A stretch of 64,000 bases of DNA from Legionella sp. PC1000 (GCF_014109805.1 NZ_CP059400.1:776001-840000); one strand, 5' to 3'; numbered from the stretch's first letter, positions 27,757-38,737 are shown. Notes: generated from the letters alone by a model not told the origin. Made by a program: numbers and translations.

Positions 27757-29054
27757 GTTGGATTCCTTTCTATATCAGCCATGATGATAATGTCTTTGCC
27801 TAATTTATACTGAAGTACATTTTTTAATTCAGGAAACCCCAAATTTTCCTTAATTTCTTTGGATAAAACAGAAACTCCGCCGACAAAAATTGGAGCCACG
27901 GTAATGATTACTTTATCCACATGATTTTCATTAATGAAATTAGTAATAATGGCTCTTCCCCCTTCAACCATTACTGTTTTAATACCAAAAATAAATAATT
28001 TCTCCAGAGTTTGACTTAAATCAATACGACCATCTGCAGTTGCATCCACTACCACAATTTTAGCATTCATTTCTGTAAGAAGTTTTTGTTTTTCAGGATT
28101 GGCTTGCTTTGTTGTAAAAATGATGGGGGGATTGGAGTTTTTTAAAACTCGCGCAGTTAAAGGAGTGCGGAGCTTACTGTCTAAAATGACCACTTGTGGA
28201 TTCTTTCCTTTATAATGGCGTACGGTGAGAAGAGGATCATCCGCAATAACCGTACCTACTCCAACCAATATTGCATCATTTTCAGAGCGTAATTTATGGG
28301 TCATTACCAGCGATTCTTGAGAACTGAGCATCAGTCTTTTTTTTCGGTGAAATGAAATAGACCCATCCAGGCTTTGTGCATAAGCCAAGGTCACTACAGG
28401 TTTTCTTTTTTTAAAGAAAGAGGAACATTTTTCATACAATTCTTTAAGATCATTCTCTTCAAAAAAATGATTCATTTTTTGTTTTTTAGTTAACAAGTAA
28501 AAAGCATTTTGAGGATGAACAGAACCTTTAATAGGAACTCTTGAAGTAACATTCAAATTATACTGATTCAGCGCTTCTATTTTTTGAGGATTATTAGTAA
28601 GCAACCGCAGCGATTTAATTTGTAACTCTTTTAAAATATGAGCAGCTACCTCATAAGATCGTTCATCTTCCTCATGACCTAGCGCGAGGTTGGCGTCAAC
28701 TGTGTCTTTTCCTTGATCCTGCAAATTGTAAGTATGCAATTTGTTAATTAAGCCAATCCCTCTTCCCTCTTGTCGGAGGTAAATAATAATGCCGCGTCCT
28801 TCAATAGCAATTTGACTCATGCTCATTTGCAGTTGTTCCCCGCAATCACAGCGCAAAGAGCCCAGGATATCGCCAGTCATGCATTCTGAATGAATTCGCA
28901 CTAAAATATCATCTGCATGGTGCACTGCTCCAAAGGTGAGCAAAAGATGTTCTTTATCATCTTGATTCGTAGTAAATAATGAAAGTTCAAAAGAACCATA
29001 TTTTGAAGGAATTGCAGCAGAAACTTCTTTTTTTACAATGAGTTGATTATCCAT
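27753..29054 (-). CDS. GTP cyclohydrolase II fused to RibD-type reductase domain
   Basis: 433 residues from the ATG at 29054 (RBS AAGGA). Residues 1-200 are GTP cyclohydrolase II: zinc cysteines C58, C69 and C71 in SECMTGDILGSLRCDCG and the catalytic region YLRQEGRGIGLINKL. Residues about 205-430 are the RibD C-terminal reductase: TLAYAQSLDGSIS, AILVGVGTVIADDP, MVEGG. The deaminase domain normally in front of the RibD reductase is missing, and there is no DHBP synthase. It should turn GTP into the 2,5-diamino-pyrimidinone ribosyl-phosphate and reduce it to the ribityl form. First gene of the operon; no FMN riboswitch seen upstream. Confidence 0.88.
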   Translation of the reverse strand: MDNQLIVKKEVSAAIPSKYGSFELSLFTTNQDDKEHLLLTFGAVHHADDILVRIHSECMTGDILGSLRCDCGEQLQMSMSQIAIEGRGIIIYLRQEGRGIGLINKLHTYNLQDQGKDTVDANLALGHEEDERSYEVAAHILKELQIKSLRLLTNNPQKIEALNQYNLNVTSRVPIKGSVHPQNAFYLLTKKQKMNHFFEENDLKELYEKCSSFFKKRKPVVTLAYAQSLDGSISFHRKKRLMLSSQESLVMTHKLRSENDAILVGVGTVIADDPLLTVRHYKGKNPQVVILDSKLRTPLTARVLKNSNPPIIFTTKQANPEKQKLLTEMNAKIVVVDATADGRIDLSQTLEKLFIFGIKTVMVEGGRAIITNFINENHVDKVIITVAPIFVGGVSVLSKEIKENLGFPELKNVLQYKLGKDIIIMADIERNPT

Positions 29055-29060
29055 AATCAA

Positions 29061-29374
29061 ATCCTTAGACGGAATCTCCGACTCTTATGTTTTTCAGTGC
29101 CTTTATAACTATAGTTCATTAAAATTATGGGTCAAATTTTATTCAAAGAAATTATAAAATAGTCAAACCTAAGAAAAACCTGGGTCAGAAGGCCAAAGCA
29201 ATTACATGACAGGGAGTTAAAACAATGCTGCAGCCTCTGTAGTTTATATACTTCGCAAAATCCCCCACAAGCCATAATTCTTTCTTAATGCCCAATAATT
29301 ATACTACCTGAAAATAAATTATCTAAAACTATAAAAAAAGCAATAAATGAATGTAAAAATATGGAGTCGCTAAA
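29061..29374. other. divergent promoter region, ribAD-fusion operon / CaaX protein gene
   Basis: About 315 bp, AT-rich, between two divergently read transcripts. A TATACT about 60 bases before the + gene has CTTAATGCC upstream, a single weak half-match to the PmrA box; I do not call a site. No riboswitch core, repeat or small gene was found. Confidence 0.4.
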
Positions 29375-30622
29375 ATGTCCCAGATAACTGGCCGAGATAT
29401 TTACTCACTTAATGAATGGCAAACTATTTTGCTTTCTTCAAGTTATAATAAAGAAAATAGAATTATTATTGAAATAACGGATGCGATAACAAAATACCAC
29501 CAAATTGAAAAGAAAAAAGCAGACAACATCATTGGCCGCAAAGAAGCGTTATGTCGCATAGAAAAATTGTGTGAGATTTATATTGCAGGGCGTGGAGACG
29601 CTTTATGCCAAAAACCAAAGGGGTCCCCCAAAAAACTAGAAAGCAGTATCGATTACTGGATTTTGTCATTGCAAAAAAAGTCTAATCATAAGTCACAATA
29701 CCTTAACAAACTAGAATCGTTCTTAGCTAATGCTAAATCGCATCATATTAATCGCAATGAAATGATTGAACATCTAAAAGTACGCAACAAATCGAACACA
29801 CACTCGCGATTAAAATTATTTAGTGGGACCTATCTCGAAAAAATTGATCCATTACATCGTCAATTTGAATTTAATATGAATAGATTACCTAATAAAAAAT
29901 TCGGACTAAATTCTGCATTTTTAGACTGGGTAGAAAGCAATGAGACTACTTCATTCTTTCTATGGCTGGAAGATCATGAGGTATTAACCCAAAATCGAGT
30001 TTCTAAAGAAAAGTACGAAATTAGTTTGATTGATTATAATTTGAAGGCTGCACATATTGCGACATTTAAAAATATTGATGGGCAAAATTATATTGTTTCA
30101 AATCCCCAAAATAGCGATGAAGAAACTGAGAAATTAAATTCAAGACAAATGAAAAATTACAGCTTTAAAATGGGTACGGCATATGGATCAACAGCATTTG
30201 TATGGTGCATTGATAATGAAAATCAGTTTCTTACCCATCCTCATCAAGCTGGCAAATTCCATCATTCTTCATTGAGTGCGGGGAAAAGTGTCCGATGCGC
30301 AGGTATGTGGGTAGTAAACGATGGAATTATTACACACATAAGCAATAGCAGCGGACATTACAGGCCAAGCTCGCTTTCGTTTTATTTGCTCATCAAATTC
30401 TTAGAAAGCAAGCAAGTGATTAATGATAATACGAGGGTAGCTGATTTGCGCAAACCCGATGAACTTGTCGATCCCAACCAACCATTTGGATCCACAAAAA
30501 GCCTCTATGCTCCCCTAAGAGCCTATCTTGATTGGGCTGAGCAATTATCTGAAGTACGGGAATACCTACAGACCGTCAATACAAGTGACGATACACCAAA
30601 CGTGAAATGCATTATTTTTTAA
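29375..30622 (+). CDS. plant IQM-like protein with C-terminal CaaX box, candidate effector
   Basis: 415 residues, no signal peptide. Residues about 150-345 resemble the core of plant IQM (IQ-motif, calmodulin-binding) proteins: YLEKIDPLHR (153-161), a segment SFFLWLED (193-200), KYEISL, GKFHHSSLSAG (293-303), CAGMWVVNDG and SGHYRPS (326-332). Conserved FHHSS...SGHY blocks of this domain are rare in bacteria and typical of host-interacting species. The protein ends in CIIF, a CaaX box whose last residue favours geranylgeranylation by host GGTase I. This suggests a Dot/Icm effector anchored to host membranes. RBS before the ATG is weak (GGAG at distance 12). Biochemical activity unknown. Confidence 0.78.
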   Translation: MSQITGRDIYSLNEWQTILLSSSYNKENRIIIEITDAITKYHQIEKKKADNIIGRKEALCRIEKLCEIYIAGRGDALCQKPKGSPKKLESSIDYWILSLQKKSNHKSQYLNKLESFLANAKSHHINRNEMIEHLKVRNKSNTHSRLKLFSGTYLEKIDPLHRQFEFNMNRLPNKKFGLNSAFLDWVESNETTSFFLWLEDHEVLTQNRVSKEKYEISLIDYNLKAAHIATFKNIDGQNYIVSNPQNSDEETEKLNSRQMKNYSFKMGTAYGSTAFVWCIDNENQFLTHPHQAGKFHHSSLSAGKSVRCAGMWVVNDGIITHISNSSGHYRPSSLSFYLLIKFLESKQVINDNTRVADLRKPDELVDPNQPFGSTKSLYAPLRAYLDWAEQLSEVREYLQTVNTSDDTPNVKCIIF

Positions 30623-30748
30623 TTCAATCTCCAAGCCATCGCCTCTGAATGTGAGGCTAAAATGGCGGCTTTTATACCGAACAAATAGAACCATGGGATG
30701 GTCAACATTGTTTGTTGTATTTTCAGGATATTGTCTCCAGGTTCTAAA

Positions 30749-31963
30749 TTAATTTCTTTTTAAAGTTTCGGGCATCAAAGATAAAAAAAGAATCAGGCCA
30801 ATCAGTGCAAAGAAAGCCAAAGTATAAAAGCCCATATTATAATTATATAATTTTACAATGTATCCGCTGGCAAAATTACTAATTGCATAGGCCAAACCTT
30901 GGCAAAGAACCATCAATCCAAGCATAAAATTAAACCGGCCGGAATGTGTCGCAAGTTCTGAAACCATTACAATGCCAATTACACCAAAAATACCGCCACT
31001 TATCCCATCCAAAATCTGTAGTGCAATAATAAAATAGGGGTTGTGGGAAAAGGTAAACAAAATTGCCCGTATAAAAACACAAAGAAATGCAAGTAAAAAT
31101 AAAGGCTTACGCGGAATATTTTTAATGAAATATACTAAGAGAATTGAAACGAACATCATGACTATATGGGATATTATTATACTATTTGCCATAAAAATGG
31201 AGCATGCTTTTGTGCTGACTTGCACAAAAATCAAGCCAATCAGTGTCAATTGTGCTGCACTAGAAAAATGAAATAAAAAAACAGAAATCAGGAAAATAAT
31301 ATTGGTGCGCGAGAGTAAGATTTGTTTAAGAGATACAATTTCCTTTTTTTCAGTATCCAAATCTACAGGTGCTAATTGGCGTGCAATATCATGATCAATA
31401 TCCTTTTCTTTAATCAGGAAAATTGGCAAGATGCCTAAAATGGAAAAAAGGCCATATGAGTAGATAATCCAAATATTTCCGCTGTAATAAGAGCATACGC
31501 CAACAATTAGGGCGAGAATTATATTGCCAGCATGACCTAATGTTTCATTAATGCTTTCTCTTTGTGGAAATTTTCTTGTTCCAACTAAACCAAGTGTTAT
31601 GGCTACGATTGCTTTGGGCATAATTGCCGTTGCCAAACCAATCAAAATTTGAGCGCTTATTATTGCTGGAAAATAAGGAAATTGGGCAATGAGAAAACAA
31701 CTTATTGCAAAGATTAAACAACTTCCTACCAATAAGAGGCGTTTTATTTTGTATGCATCAATAAGTAATCCACTAGGGATTTGATTGAGCATATTTGCAA
31801 AATTCATTATTCCGAGAGTAATACCAATCTGACCAGGGTCCCATTGCAATTCTGCTTTTAGATAAATTGTTAGAAAAGGGCTGATGCCAGTTTGGAGACC
31901 GGCAAGTAAAAGAATGACACAACTTAAAGCAAAATAGCTTTGAAATGATGTAATTTTTTTCAT
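30749..31963 (-). CDS. MFS transporter
   Basis: 404 residues with about 12 hydrophobic helices in two blocks split by a charged loop near residues 190-210 (KEKDIDHDIARQLAPVD). The first loop contains MNFANMLNQIPSGLLIDAYKIKR, a match to the A-loop G-x3-D-x2-K/R pattern of major facilitator proteins. The ligand cannot be read from sequence. It lies near the pteridine-type operon, on the same strand but separated by the CaaX gene, so an export role for that product is speculative. Confidence 0.85.
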   Translation of the reverse strand: MKKITSFQSYFALSCVILLLAGLQTGISPFLTIYLKAELQWDPGQIGITLGIMNFANMLNQIPSGLLIDAYKIKRLLLVGSCLIFAISCFLIAQFPYFPAIISAQILIGLATAIMPKAIVAITLGLVGTRKFPQRESINETLGHAGNIILALIVGVCSYYSGNIWIIYSYGLFSILGILPIFLIKEKDIDHDIARQLAPVDLDTEKKEIVSLKQILLSRTNIIFLISVFLFHFSSAAQLTLIGLIFVQVSTKACSIFMANSIIISHIVMMFVSILLVYFIKNIPRKPLFLLAFLCVFIRAILFTFSHNPYFIIALQILDGISGGIFGVIGIVMVSELATHSGRFNFMLGLMVLCQGLAYAISNFASGYIVKLYNYNMGFYTLAFFALIGLILFLSLMPETLKRN

Positions 31964-32342
31964 TTATGGATAATTCACATTACAAGAGTAATCAATATTT
32001 ATCATCTTAGAGACGGTGAACAATTCGCCCGGGGGTGCCTGCAACCCGCGTTTTATGCCTAAGAGTTTTTCTCATAACCTAAACAGGAAAAAATTGTTCT
32101 ACAGTCTAGAGTGCTGCTTAAAAGACTGTCATCCCTGCGCAGCAGGAATCCATCGACAATGTACATCTAAACTTAGTCAGAATATTCTATTGATCCCCCA
32201 ATGTGGCAATACTGCTCTATCGCATTTGGACTCTACGTTGATATTCTTGCAGTAAAAAATATGGAACTATATATGTGGCGTTCCAGTAATTTAACATAAC
32301 GTATCTAAGAACATAAAAAAAATTTAGTCTATGGATTCACTT
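31964..32342. other. intergenic region with degenerate palindromes
   Basis: About 380 bp. It contains fragments reminiscent of the repeat families elsewhere (GCCCGGGGGTGCCTGCAACC near 32028 and CCCTGCGCAGCAGGAATCC near 32133, the latter with the perfect palindrome CCTGCGCAGG-like core). The short open frame across it has repeat-derived composition and is not called as a gene. Confidence 0.5.
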
Positions 32343-34088
32343 CTAGTCTATCTTTTTTAAAGTGTTTAAAAATTTACTTGCAGAAATTTCACCAACCAGT
32401 TTGAGCCCCTTGATCTCATTGCCTTGAGCATCTAAAAATATAAAAGTGGGTGGGGCTACAACATGGAAATAATTAAGTAGCGCTTTATCGTCAGCATTAT
32501 TTTTTGTGACATCAATTTTAATTACGCTAAAACGTGCTAAGGCCTCTTGTACACGAGGATCTTTAAATGTAGTTGCATCCATCACCTTGCAGGATGTACA
32601 CCAATCGGCATAAAAATCAAGCATTACCGGTTTGCCCTGAGCATTAGCGATTGCTTGCTTTATAGTGCTTAAATTTTGTTCTTTCTGTGTTTTGGCCGGG
32701 GCAGCGTTTGCTGATTGGATTGTTAAGGGTTGCAAGGGATTTGTTGCACCCATGCTGGCACCTACCAAAATCAAGAATCCATAGACGAGTAGAATAAGTC
32801 CCACTCCTTGGTTGAATTTTTCGCGATGCGTTGCAGAATACGTAAGAGCACCACTGTAAATTCCTGAAAAAATAAGTAAGCATGCCCATAAGATCATGCT
32901 GACTAATGGAGGGGCTATTCGAGAAATAAGCTCAATGGCAGCAGCAATAAAAAAAATGCCAAACAGTGCCTTGATGGTATTCATCCAGCTGCCTGTCTCC
33001 GGCAACCATCTACCTGCGGAAGTACCGATGAGAAGTAATGGTGTGCCCATCCCCAAACCTAAAACGAACAAAGTCAGGCATCCTAAAAGAACATTTCCAC
33101 TTTGGGCAATATAGGTTAATACTCCAATTAATGGAGCAGTAACACAAGGTGAAAGGATTAAAGTAGATAAGCAGCCCATGACTGCAGCCCCAAGATAGTG
33201 GCCGCCTCGTCGATTACTGGAACCGTGTATTTTCGCCTGCCAAGAATGCGGTAATTTGAATTCATAAAATCCAAACATGGATAAGCCTAATAGAATAAAA
33301 ATTAGACTAAATATCCCAATGGACCAGGGAGATTGCATACTAATTTGCAGATTGGCTCCAAGCAAGGCCACTACTGCACCGATGATTGAATAGGTAATGG
33401 ACATGCTCAGTACATAACTTAATGAGAGAAAAAAGGCTTTGCTTGTGGTAATTTCCTTACCATGCCCAATAATAATCCCGGATAAAACAGGGACCATGGG
33501 CAAAATGCATGGGGTGAATGATAAAAGCAAACCAAAACCATAAAAGGTAAGCAGAATCAGGAACCAATTGTGGCTTAAAAAGATTTTAGTGACGCTGTCA
33601 TTTTGTGATTCTTCAGTGTCTGCTGTCTGGGTGCTTGAAGGTCCCTCCAGACTTACTTCCGCTAAAGCCAAACCTTCATCTATGGTGAGCTGAATTGTTT
33701 TCGTTTCTGGGGCATAGCAAAAACCATCATCAGAACATCCCTGGTAATGCAAATCAATTAAGGCTTGTCCTGGATTATTCCCTAAAATTCCAACAGGAAT
33801 GGAAACTTGGTTGCGATAAACAGTATACTTATGTCCTTGTTTGTCAACTTTGTGTTCTGTCGGTGGGAAACGCAAAGGGCCTAAGTGAATTGTACCGTTT
33901 GTATTTGTTGTTAATTTAATGCGATCACTATAAAGAAAGTAATTAGGTTTTACCTCGAAATTGATGGCAAAAGTATTGGGATCAATTTTGTTTACATTAA
34001 CACGAAATACTTCTGCAGCAGGAAGTGGGTTTGCATGTAGAGCAAATGTAGTTATATAACAAAATAATAGTAAAAACCATTTTCTCAT
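32343..34088 (-). CDS. dsbD: thiol:disulfide interchange protein DsbD
   Basis: 581 residues (E. coli 565). It carries electrons from cytoplasmic thioredoxin to the periplasm to keep DsbC and CcmG reduced. Signal peptide residues 1-19; N-terminal periplasmic domain with its cysteine pair in YQGCSDDGFCYAPETK; eight-helix membrane domain with the two redox cysteines in FTPCILPM and SPCVTAPL; C-terminal thioredoxin-like domain with YADWCTSCK. All six catalytic cysteines are present. The 5' end faces groES. Confidence 0.94.
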   Translation of the reverse strand: MRKWFLLLFCYITTFALHANPLPAAEVFRVNVNKIDPNTFAINFEVKPNYFLYSDRIKLTTNTNGTIHLGPLRFPPTEHKVDKQGHKYTVYRNQVSIPVGILGNNPGQALIDLHYQGCSDDGFCYAPETKTIQLTIDEGLALAEVSLEGPSSTQTADTEESQNDSVTKIFLSHNWFLILLTFYGFGLLLSFTPCILPMVPVLSGIIIGHGKEITTSKAFFLSLSYVLSMSITYSIIGAVVALLGANLQISMQSPWSIGIFSLIFILLGLSMFGFYEFKLPHSWQAKIHGSSNRRGGHYLGAAVMGCLSTLILSPCVTAPLIGVLTYIAQSGNVLLGCLTLFVLGLGMGTPLLLIGTSAGRWLPETGSWMNTIKALFGIFFIAAAIELISRIAPPLVSMILWACLLIFSGIYSGALTYSATHREKFNQGVGLILLVYGFLILVGASMGATNPLQPLTIQSANAAPAKTQKEQNLSTIKQAIANAQGKPVMLDFYADWCTSCKVMDATTFKDPRVQEALARFSVIKIDVTKNNADDKALLNYFHVVAPPTFIFLDAQGNEIKGLKLVGEISASKFLNTLKKID

Positions 34089-34194
34089 TCTGAAAACCTT
34101 TATAATACAGAGGAGTAAATTTATATATGTAACTATATCAGAACATCATGGGGTATGAATAAAATTAAAACTAAAATTTTTTTTTATTTTTACC

Positions 34195-34222
34195 CTTGAA
34201 ACTCTTTGTCTTGTCCCCATAT
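34195..34222 (+). promoter_or_regulatory. sigma-32 heat-shock promoter of groESL
   Basis: CTTGAAA, 13-base spacer, CCCCATAT: an almost exact match to the RpoH consensus (CTTGAAA-N11-15-CCCCATnT). It ends about 58 bases before the groES ATG. No CIRCE inverted repeat is present. Confidence 0.9.
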
Positions 34223-34279
34223 GACAGTCAGTAACATTGCAAATTGACTTTAAAGTTTAATTAATCAGGAGATAAAAGT

Positions 34280-34570
34280 ATGAAAATTCGTCCTTTACAC
34301 GATCGAGTTGTTGTTCGTCGTATGGAAGAAGAGCGTACCACAGCGGGTGGTATTGTTATTCCAGATAGCGCTACTGAAAAACCAATGCGCGGTGAAATCA
34401 TTGCTATTGGTGCGGGTAAGATATTAGACAATGGTGACGTTCGTGCTTTGGCAGTAAAAGTGGGTGATATCGTTCTGTTTGGTAAATACTCAGGTACCGA
34501 AGTGAAAATCGACGGTAAAGAAGTGGTTGTGATGCGTGAAGACGACATCATGGGTGTAATTGAGAAGTAA
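34280..34570 (+). CDS. groES: co-chaperonin GroES
   Basis: 96 residues, the standard size (htpA in Legionella). The mobile loop and core are recognisable: [17 protein letters not shown] at the start, TAGGIVIPD and [12 protein letters not shown] in the loop region. It caps GroEL in protein folding. RBS AGGAG precedes the ATG. The 24-bp gap to groEL contains the groEL RBS. Confidence 0.97.
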   Translation: MKIRPLHDRVVVRRMEEERTTAGGIVIPDSATEKPMRGEIIAIGAGKILDNGDVRALAVKVGDIVLFGKYSGTEVKIDGKEVVVMREDDIMGVIEK

Positions 34571-34582
34571 TCGTTTCATTAG

Positions 34583-36244
<1,662 letters not shown>

Positions 36245-36267
36245 GCCTCTCTCGTTCCTATTCCTTT

Positions 36268-36296
36268 AAAAACCCGCCTTGATGGCGGGTTTTTTA
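36268..36296 (+). terminator. rho-independent terminator of groESL
   Basis: Stem AAAACCCGCC / GGCGGGTTTT with a 5-base loop TTGAT followed by a run of T. It starts about 24 bases after the groEL stop. Confidence 0.95.
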
Positions 36297-36373
36297 TTAC
36301 TGGATTTCTGATTTATATATGGGATATACGCAGCTTAGATTTGTCTAATTACGAGTTATTAGTAGCAATTAAT

Positions 36374-37102
36374 CTAAACGCGATAATTCAGTCCAAAGCT
36401 CAATTGATTACTGTAGACTCGCAAAAACCTGGTGGGAGCGCCATTGGCTGGGACACCGTTTGAAGCTATGGTATCGTATTGTCCGCTATTAGTGGTTTGA
36501 CCTATGGTTAAATAACTGTAATTGATATCGACGTCTAAGTGCTCCGTCACTCGAAAAAGACTGCCTGCACCAACTTGCCATGCAAAGCGGGTGATAGTAC
36601 GTCCAAATTCATGTTGAACCGCCAGGGGCCAAAAAATAGTATTAGTTTTTGAGGTTGCTGCACCTACGCCGCCACCGAGATAAGGCTCAATTCGTTGATT
36701 CAGGGGGTAAGATAAATAGCCATTGATCATATAGGTGTAGGTGTTAATACGTCCATGAGCTGTTTCATTTCCATCATCTGTAACTGAGAAATGAATGTCT
36801 GGCAGTCCTTGCACTCGAAAATCTGTTCGGAAAAAAGGATTGAAACGATAACCAACTCCTAAGGAGTATCCCCAATTATCGCCTATAGAAGCCGCTGGTG
36901 GAGTAATTGCATTTGGAGAAAAAAAGGAAGCAGTCTCTGCTCGGTTAAAATCAAATGCATTGTAGGTGGCAAGTCCCACTCCATAAAAACCCTGCTCCTT
37001 TTTATAAGGTACAGGCCCCATATCACCTGAGTAAGCAGGGAGTATTGCTGCCGAAAAACAAAAGATCGCGACTTTTTTTAACCTAAGATGCATACCAGAC
37101 AC
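36374..37102 (-). CDS. outer-membrane beta-barrel protein
   Basis: 242 residues. A signal peptide of about 26 residues (hydrophobic VAIFCFSAAILPAYS) precedes alternating amphipathic strands: GWGYSLGVGYRFN-like, YMINGYLSYPL, PYLGGGVGAA, FAWQVGAGSLF, VDINYSYLTIG and a final strand QLSFGLNYRV. This is the pattern of small 8-strand porin-like barrels (OmpA/OmpW-like superfamily). The exact family and any role are unknown. The start may be the second ATG at 37093. Monocistronic. Confidence 0.75.
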   Translation of the reverse strand: MSGMHLRLKKVAIFCFSAAILPAYSGDMGPVPYKKEQGFYGVGLATYNAFDFNRAETASFFSPNAITPPAASIGDNWGYSLGVGYRFNPFFRTDFRVQGLPDIHFSVTDDGNETAHGRINTYTYMINGYLSYPLNQRIEPYLGGGVGAATSKTNTIFWPLAVQHEFGRTITRFAWQVGAGSLFRVTEHLDVDINYSYLTIGQTTNSGQYDTIASNGVPANGAPTRFLRVYSNQLSFGLNYRV

Positions 37103-37334
37103 TCCGTTGTAAGATGAAATTCATCAGTTAGATGAAGATGGCTCAAGCAAACGATAAGTTAACGAACCCCCAACTTTATAGTTACAAAAAATAACTTTTA
37201 ACACAATAAGCAATGTCGTTAAGAATTATGAAGCCCTTCAGGCAATTGGGGTAGTGTTGTATAGCACAGAAGAATTGCCGAATAAAAAACTAATTATAAA
37301 TCCTAATTCGTTGATTAAAAATTCAATTGACTAG

Positions 37335-38198
37335 GTTCCGTGAACCAATTTTTTTAATTACTTGAAAAGTAGGCAGTTTTTATAGTGAAATTCGATTGCG
37401 ATCGTTAACAACACTAATGGAACTGCCTACATGTATAATAATATATCAGAACGAGTCTGGGATACAATTTATTCTTTTCTGCAAGGAGTAAAAGGATTGC
37501 ACATTAAGAATAATGAGAAGACAAGATGCTTTGTGGAAGGAGTCTGGTATGTATTACGTACAGGCTGTCAATGGCGCCTGCTCCCGCCCTATTACGGACA
37601 TTGGCGTAAAATTCACAAGCGATATAAAATGTGGTCAGATCGCGGCATTTGGACTGGCTTAATGTCTTCAGTTAGCGATGTTGATGATCAAGCCGTCATG
37701 ATTGATGCCACCATAGTGCGCGCGCATGCGTGTGCATCTGGTTACGACAAGGAAGGGAATGATGCTCAGGCATTGGGGCGCAGTAAAGGAGGTTTTACCA
37801 CTAAAATTCACGCTTTGGTGGATGGACTGGGGAATCCGATTAAGTTTATCCTGACCGGGGGACATCGAAACGATATTACTCAAGCAGCAGAGCTATTGAA
37901 GGAGCAGCGTGACACGATAGTTCTTGCAGATAAAGGATATGATTCACAGGCACTTGTTGACACACTGGAGAGTCAAGGCTGTATTGCAACCATTCCGTCA
38001 AAAAAGAATGCGAAGAACCCAAGAAAAATCGATAAAGAGCAGTACAAAGAGCGGTTTTTAGTTGAAGCTTTTTTCTCCAAAATCAAACACTTTCGGCGTG
38101 TTTTTTCTCGTTTTGATAAAACAACGACCGCTTTTTCCGGGTTCTTACATTTGGCCGGAGCGCTTATATGGATGCGCTAGAAAATTGGTTCACGGAAC
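37335..38198 (+). mobile_element. IS5-family insertion sequence, copy 2 (864 bp)
   Basis: Same length, ends and transposase as copy 1 but in the opposite orientation. It is again flanked by CTAG (37331-37334 and 38199-38202). It lies in an intergenic region between the outer-membrane protein and dps, and starts about 60-80 bp upstream of the dps start, so it may affect dps expression. Confidence 0.93.
37431..38180 (+). CDS. IS5-family transposase (IS427-like), copy 2
   Basis: 249 residues, identical in sequence to the transposase at 19529-20278, with the same DDE landmarks (MIDATIVRAH, LADKGYDSQALV, FLVEAFFSK). No degradation is visible. Confidence 0.93.
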   Translation: MYNNISERVWDTIYSFLQGVKGLHIKNNEKTRCFVEGVWYVLRTGCQWRLLPPYYGHWRKIHKRYKMWSDRGIWTGLMSSVSDVDDQAVMIDATIVRAHACASGYDKEGNDAQALGRSKGGFTTKIHALVDGLGNPIKFILTGGHRNDITQAAELLKEQRDTIVLADKGYDSQALVDTLESQGCIATIPSKKNAKNPRKIDKEQYKERFLVEAFFSKIKHFRRVFSRFDKTTTAFSGFLHLAGALIWMR

Positions 38199-38276
38199 CT
38201 AGCGGAAATGGGAACAAGCCCTGGAATTTTTGCAATGTATCGTCCACAATGATGGGGAATTATAAAGTCAGGAGTA

Positions 38277-38714
38277 ATGATGGAAGCAATAATTAAAAAG
38301 TTGGAAGTGGTTTTGGCCGATACCTATGCCTTATATCTTAAAACACAAAATTATCACTGGCATGTTAAGGGAGCTCAGTTTAAAAGCTTGCATGAATTGT
38401 TTGAAATGCAATATAGAGCATTGGCAGAAGCGGTGGATGAAATTGCAGAGCGAATTTTAATTTTGGGACATAAGGCGCCTGCTACCTTTACTGTATTGAA
38501 TCAATTAAAAACAATTGAAGACGGCAATTCCAATATTAATGCGAATCAAATGGTGAGCGAGTTGGCTCAGGATCATGGGATTTTGGTTAAAGATTTAAAC
38601 AAAGCAGTAAAACTTGCTCAGGAACATGATGATGAAGGAACGGTAGCATTACTTAGTGAGCGTATTGCTGCTCATGAAAAAGCGCGATGGATGCTGAACG
38701 CCTCCGTTGCTTAG
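38277..38714 (+). CDS. dps: Dps-family ferritin-like protein
   Basis: 145 residues. Four-helix ferritin-like fold with intersubunit ferroxidase ligands: NYHWHVKGAQF and HELFEMQYRALAEAVDEIAERI. Dps dodecamers bind DNA and oxidise and store iron, protecting cells in starvation and oxidative stress. Start at 38277 or the adjacent ATG at 38280, behind AGGAG. The upstream region is interrupted by the IS, which ends 78 bp before the start; any promoter must lie in that short gap or be supplied by the IS. Confidence 0.88.
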   Translation: MMEAIIKKLEVVLADTYALYLKTQNYHWHVKGAQFKSLHELFEMQYRALAEAVDEIAERILILGHKAPATFTVLNQLKTIEDGNSNINANQMVSELAQDHGILVKDLNKAVKLAQEHDDEGTVALLSERIAAHEKARWMLNASVA

Positions 38715-38737
38715 AGTTCGTTGCACATCGATACATA

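Noticed and set aside
29290..29330. PmrA box upstream of the CaaX gene
   Set aside because: Only a single weak half-site (CTTAATGCC) is near a TATACT; the second box at 11 bp does not match.
29061..29374. FMN riboswitch upstream of the GTP cyclohydrolase fusion
   Set aside because: The conserved RFN core was looked for on the minus strand and is not present.
32016..32255. 79-codon frame between the MFS gene and dsbD
   Set aside because: Composition is repeat-derived, no RBS, and no protein-like pattern.
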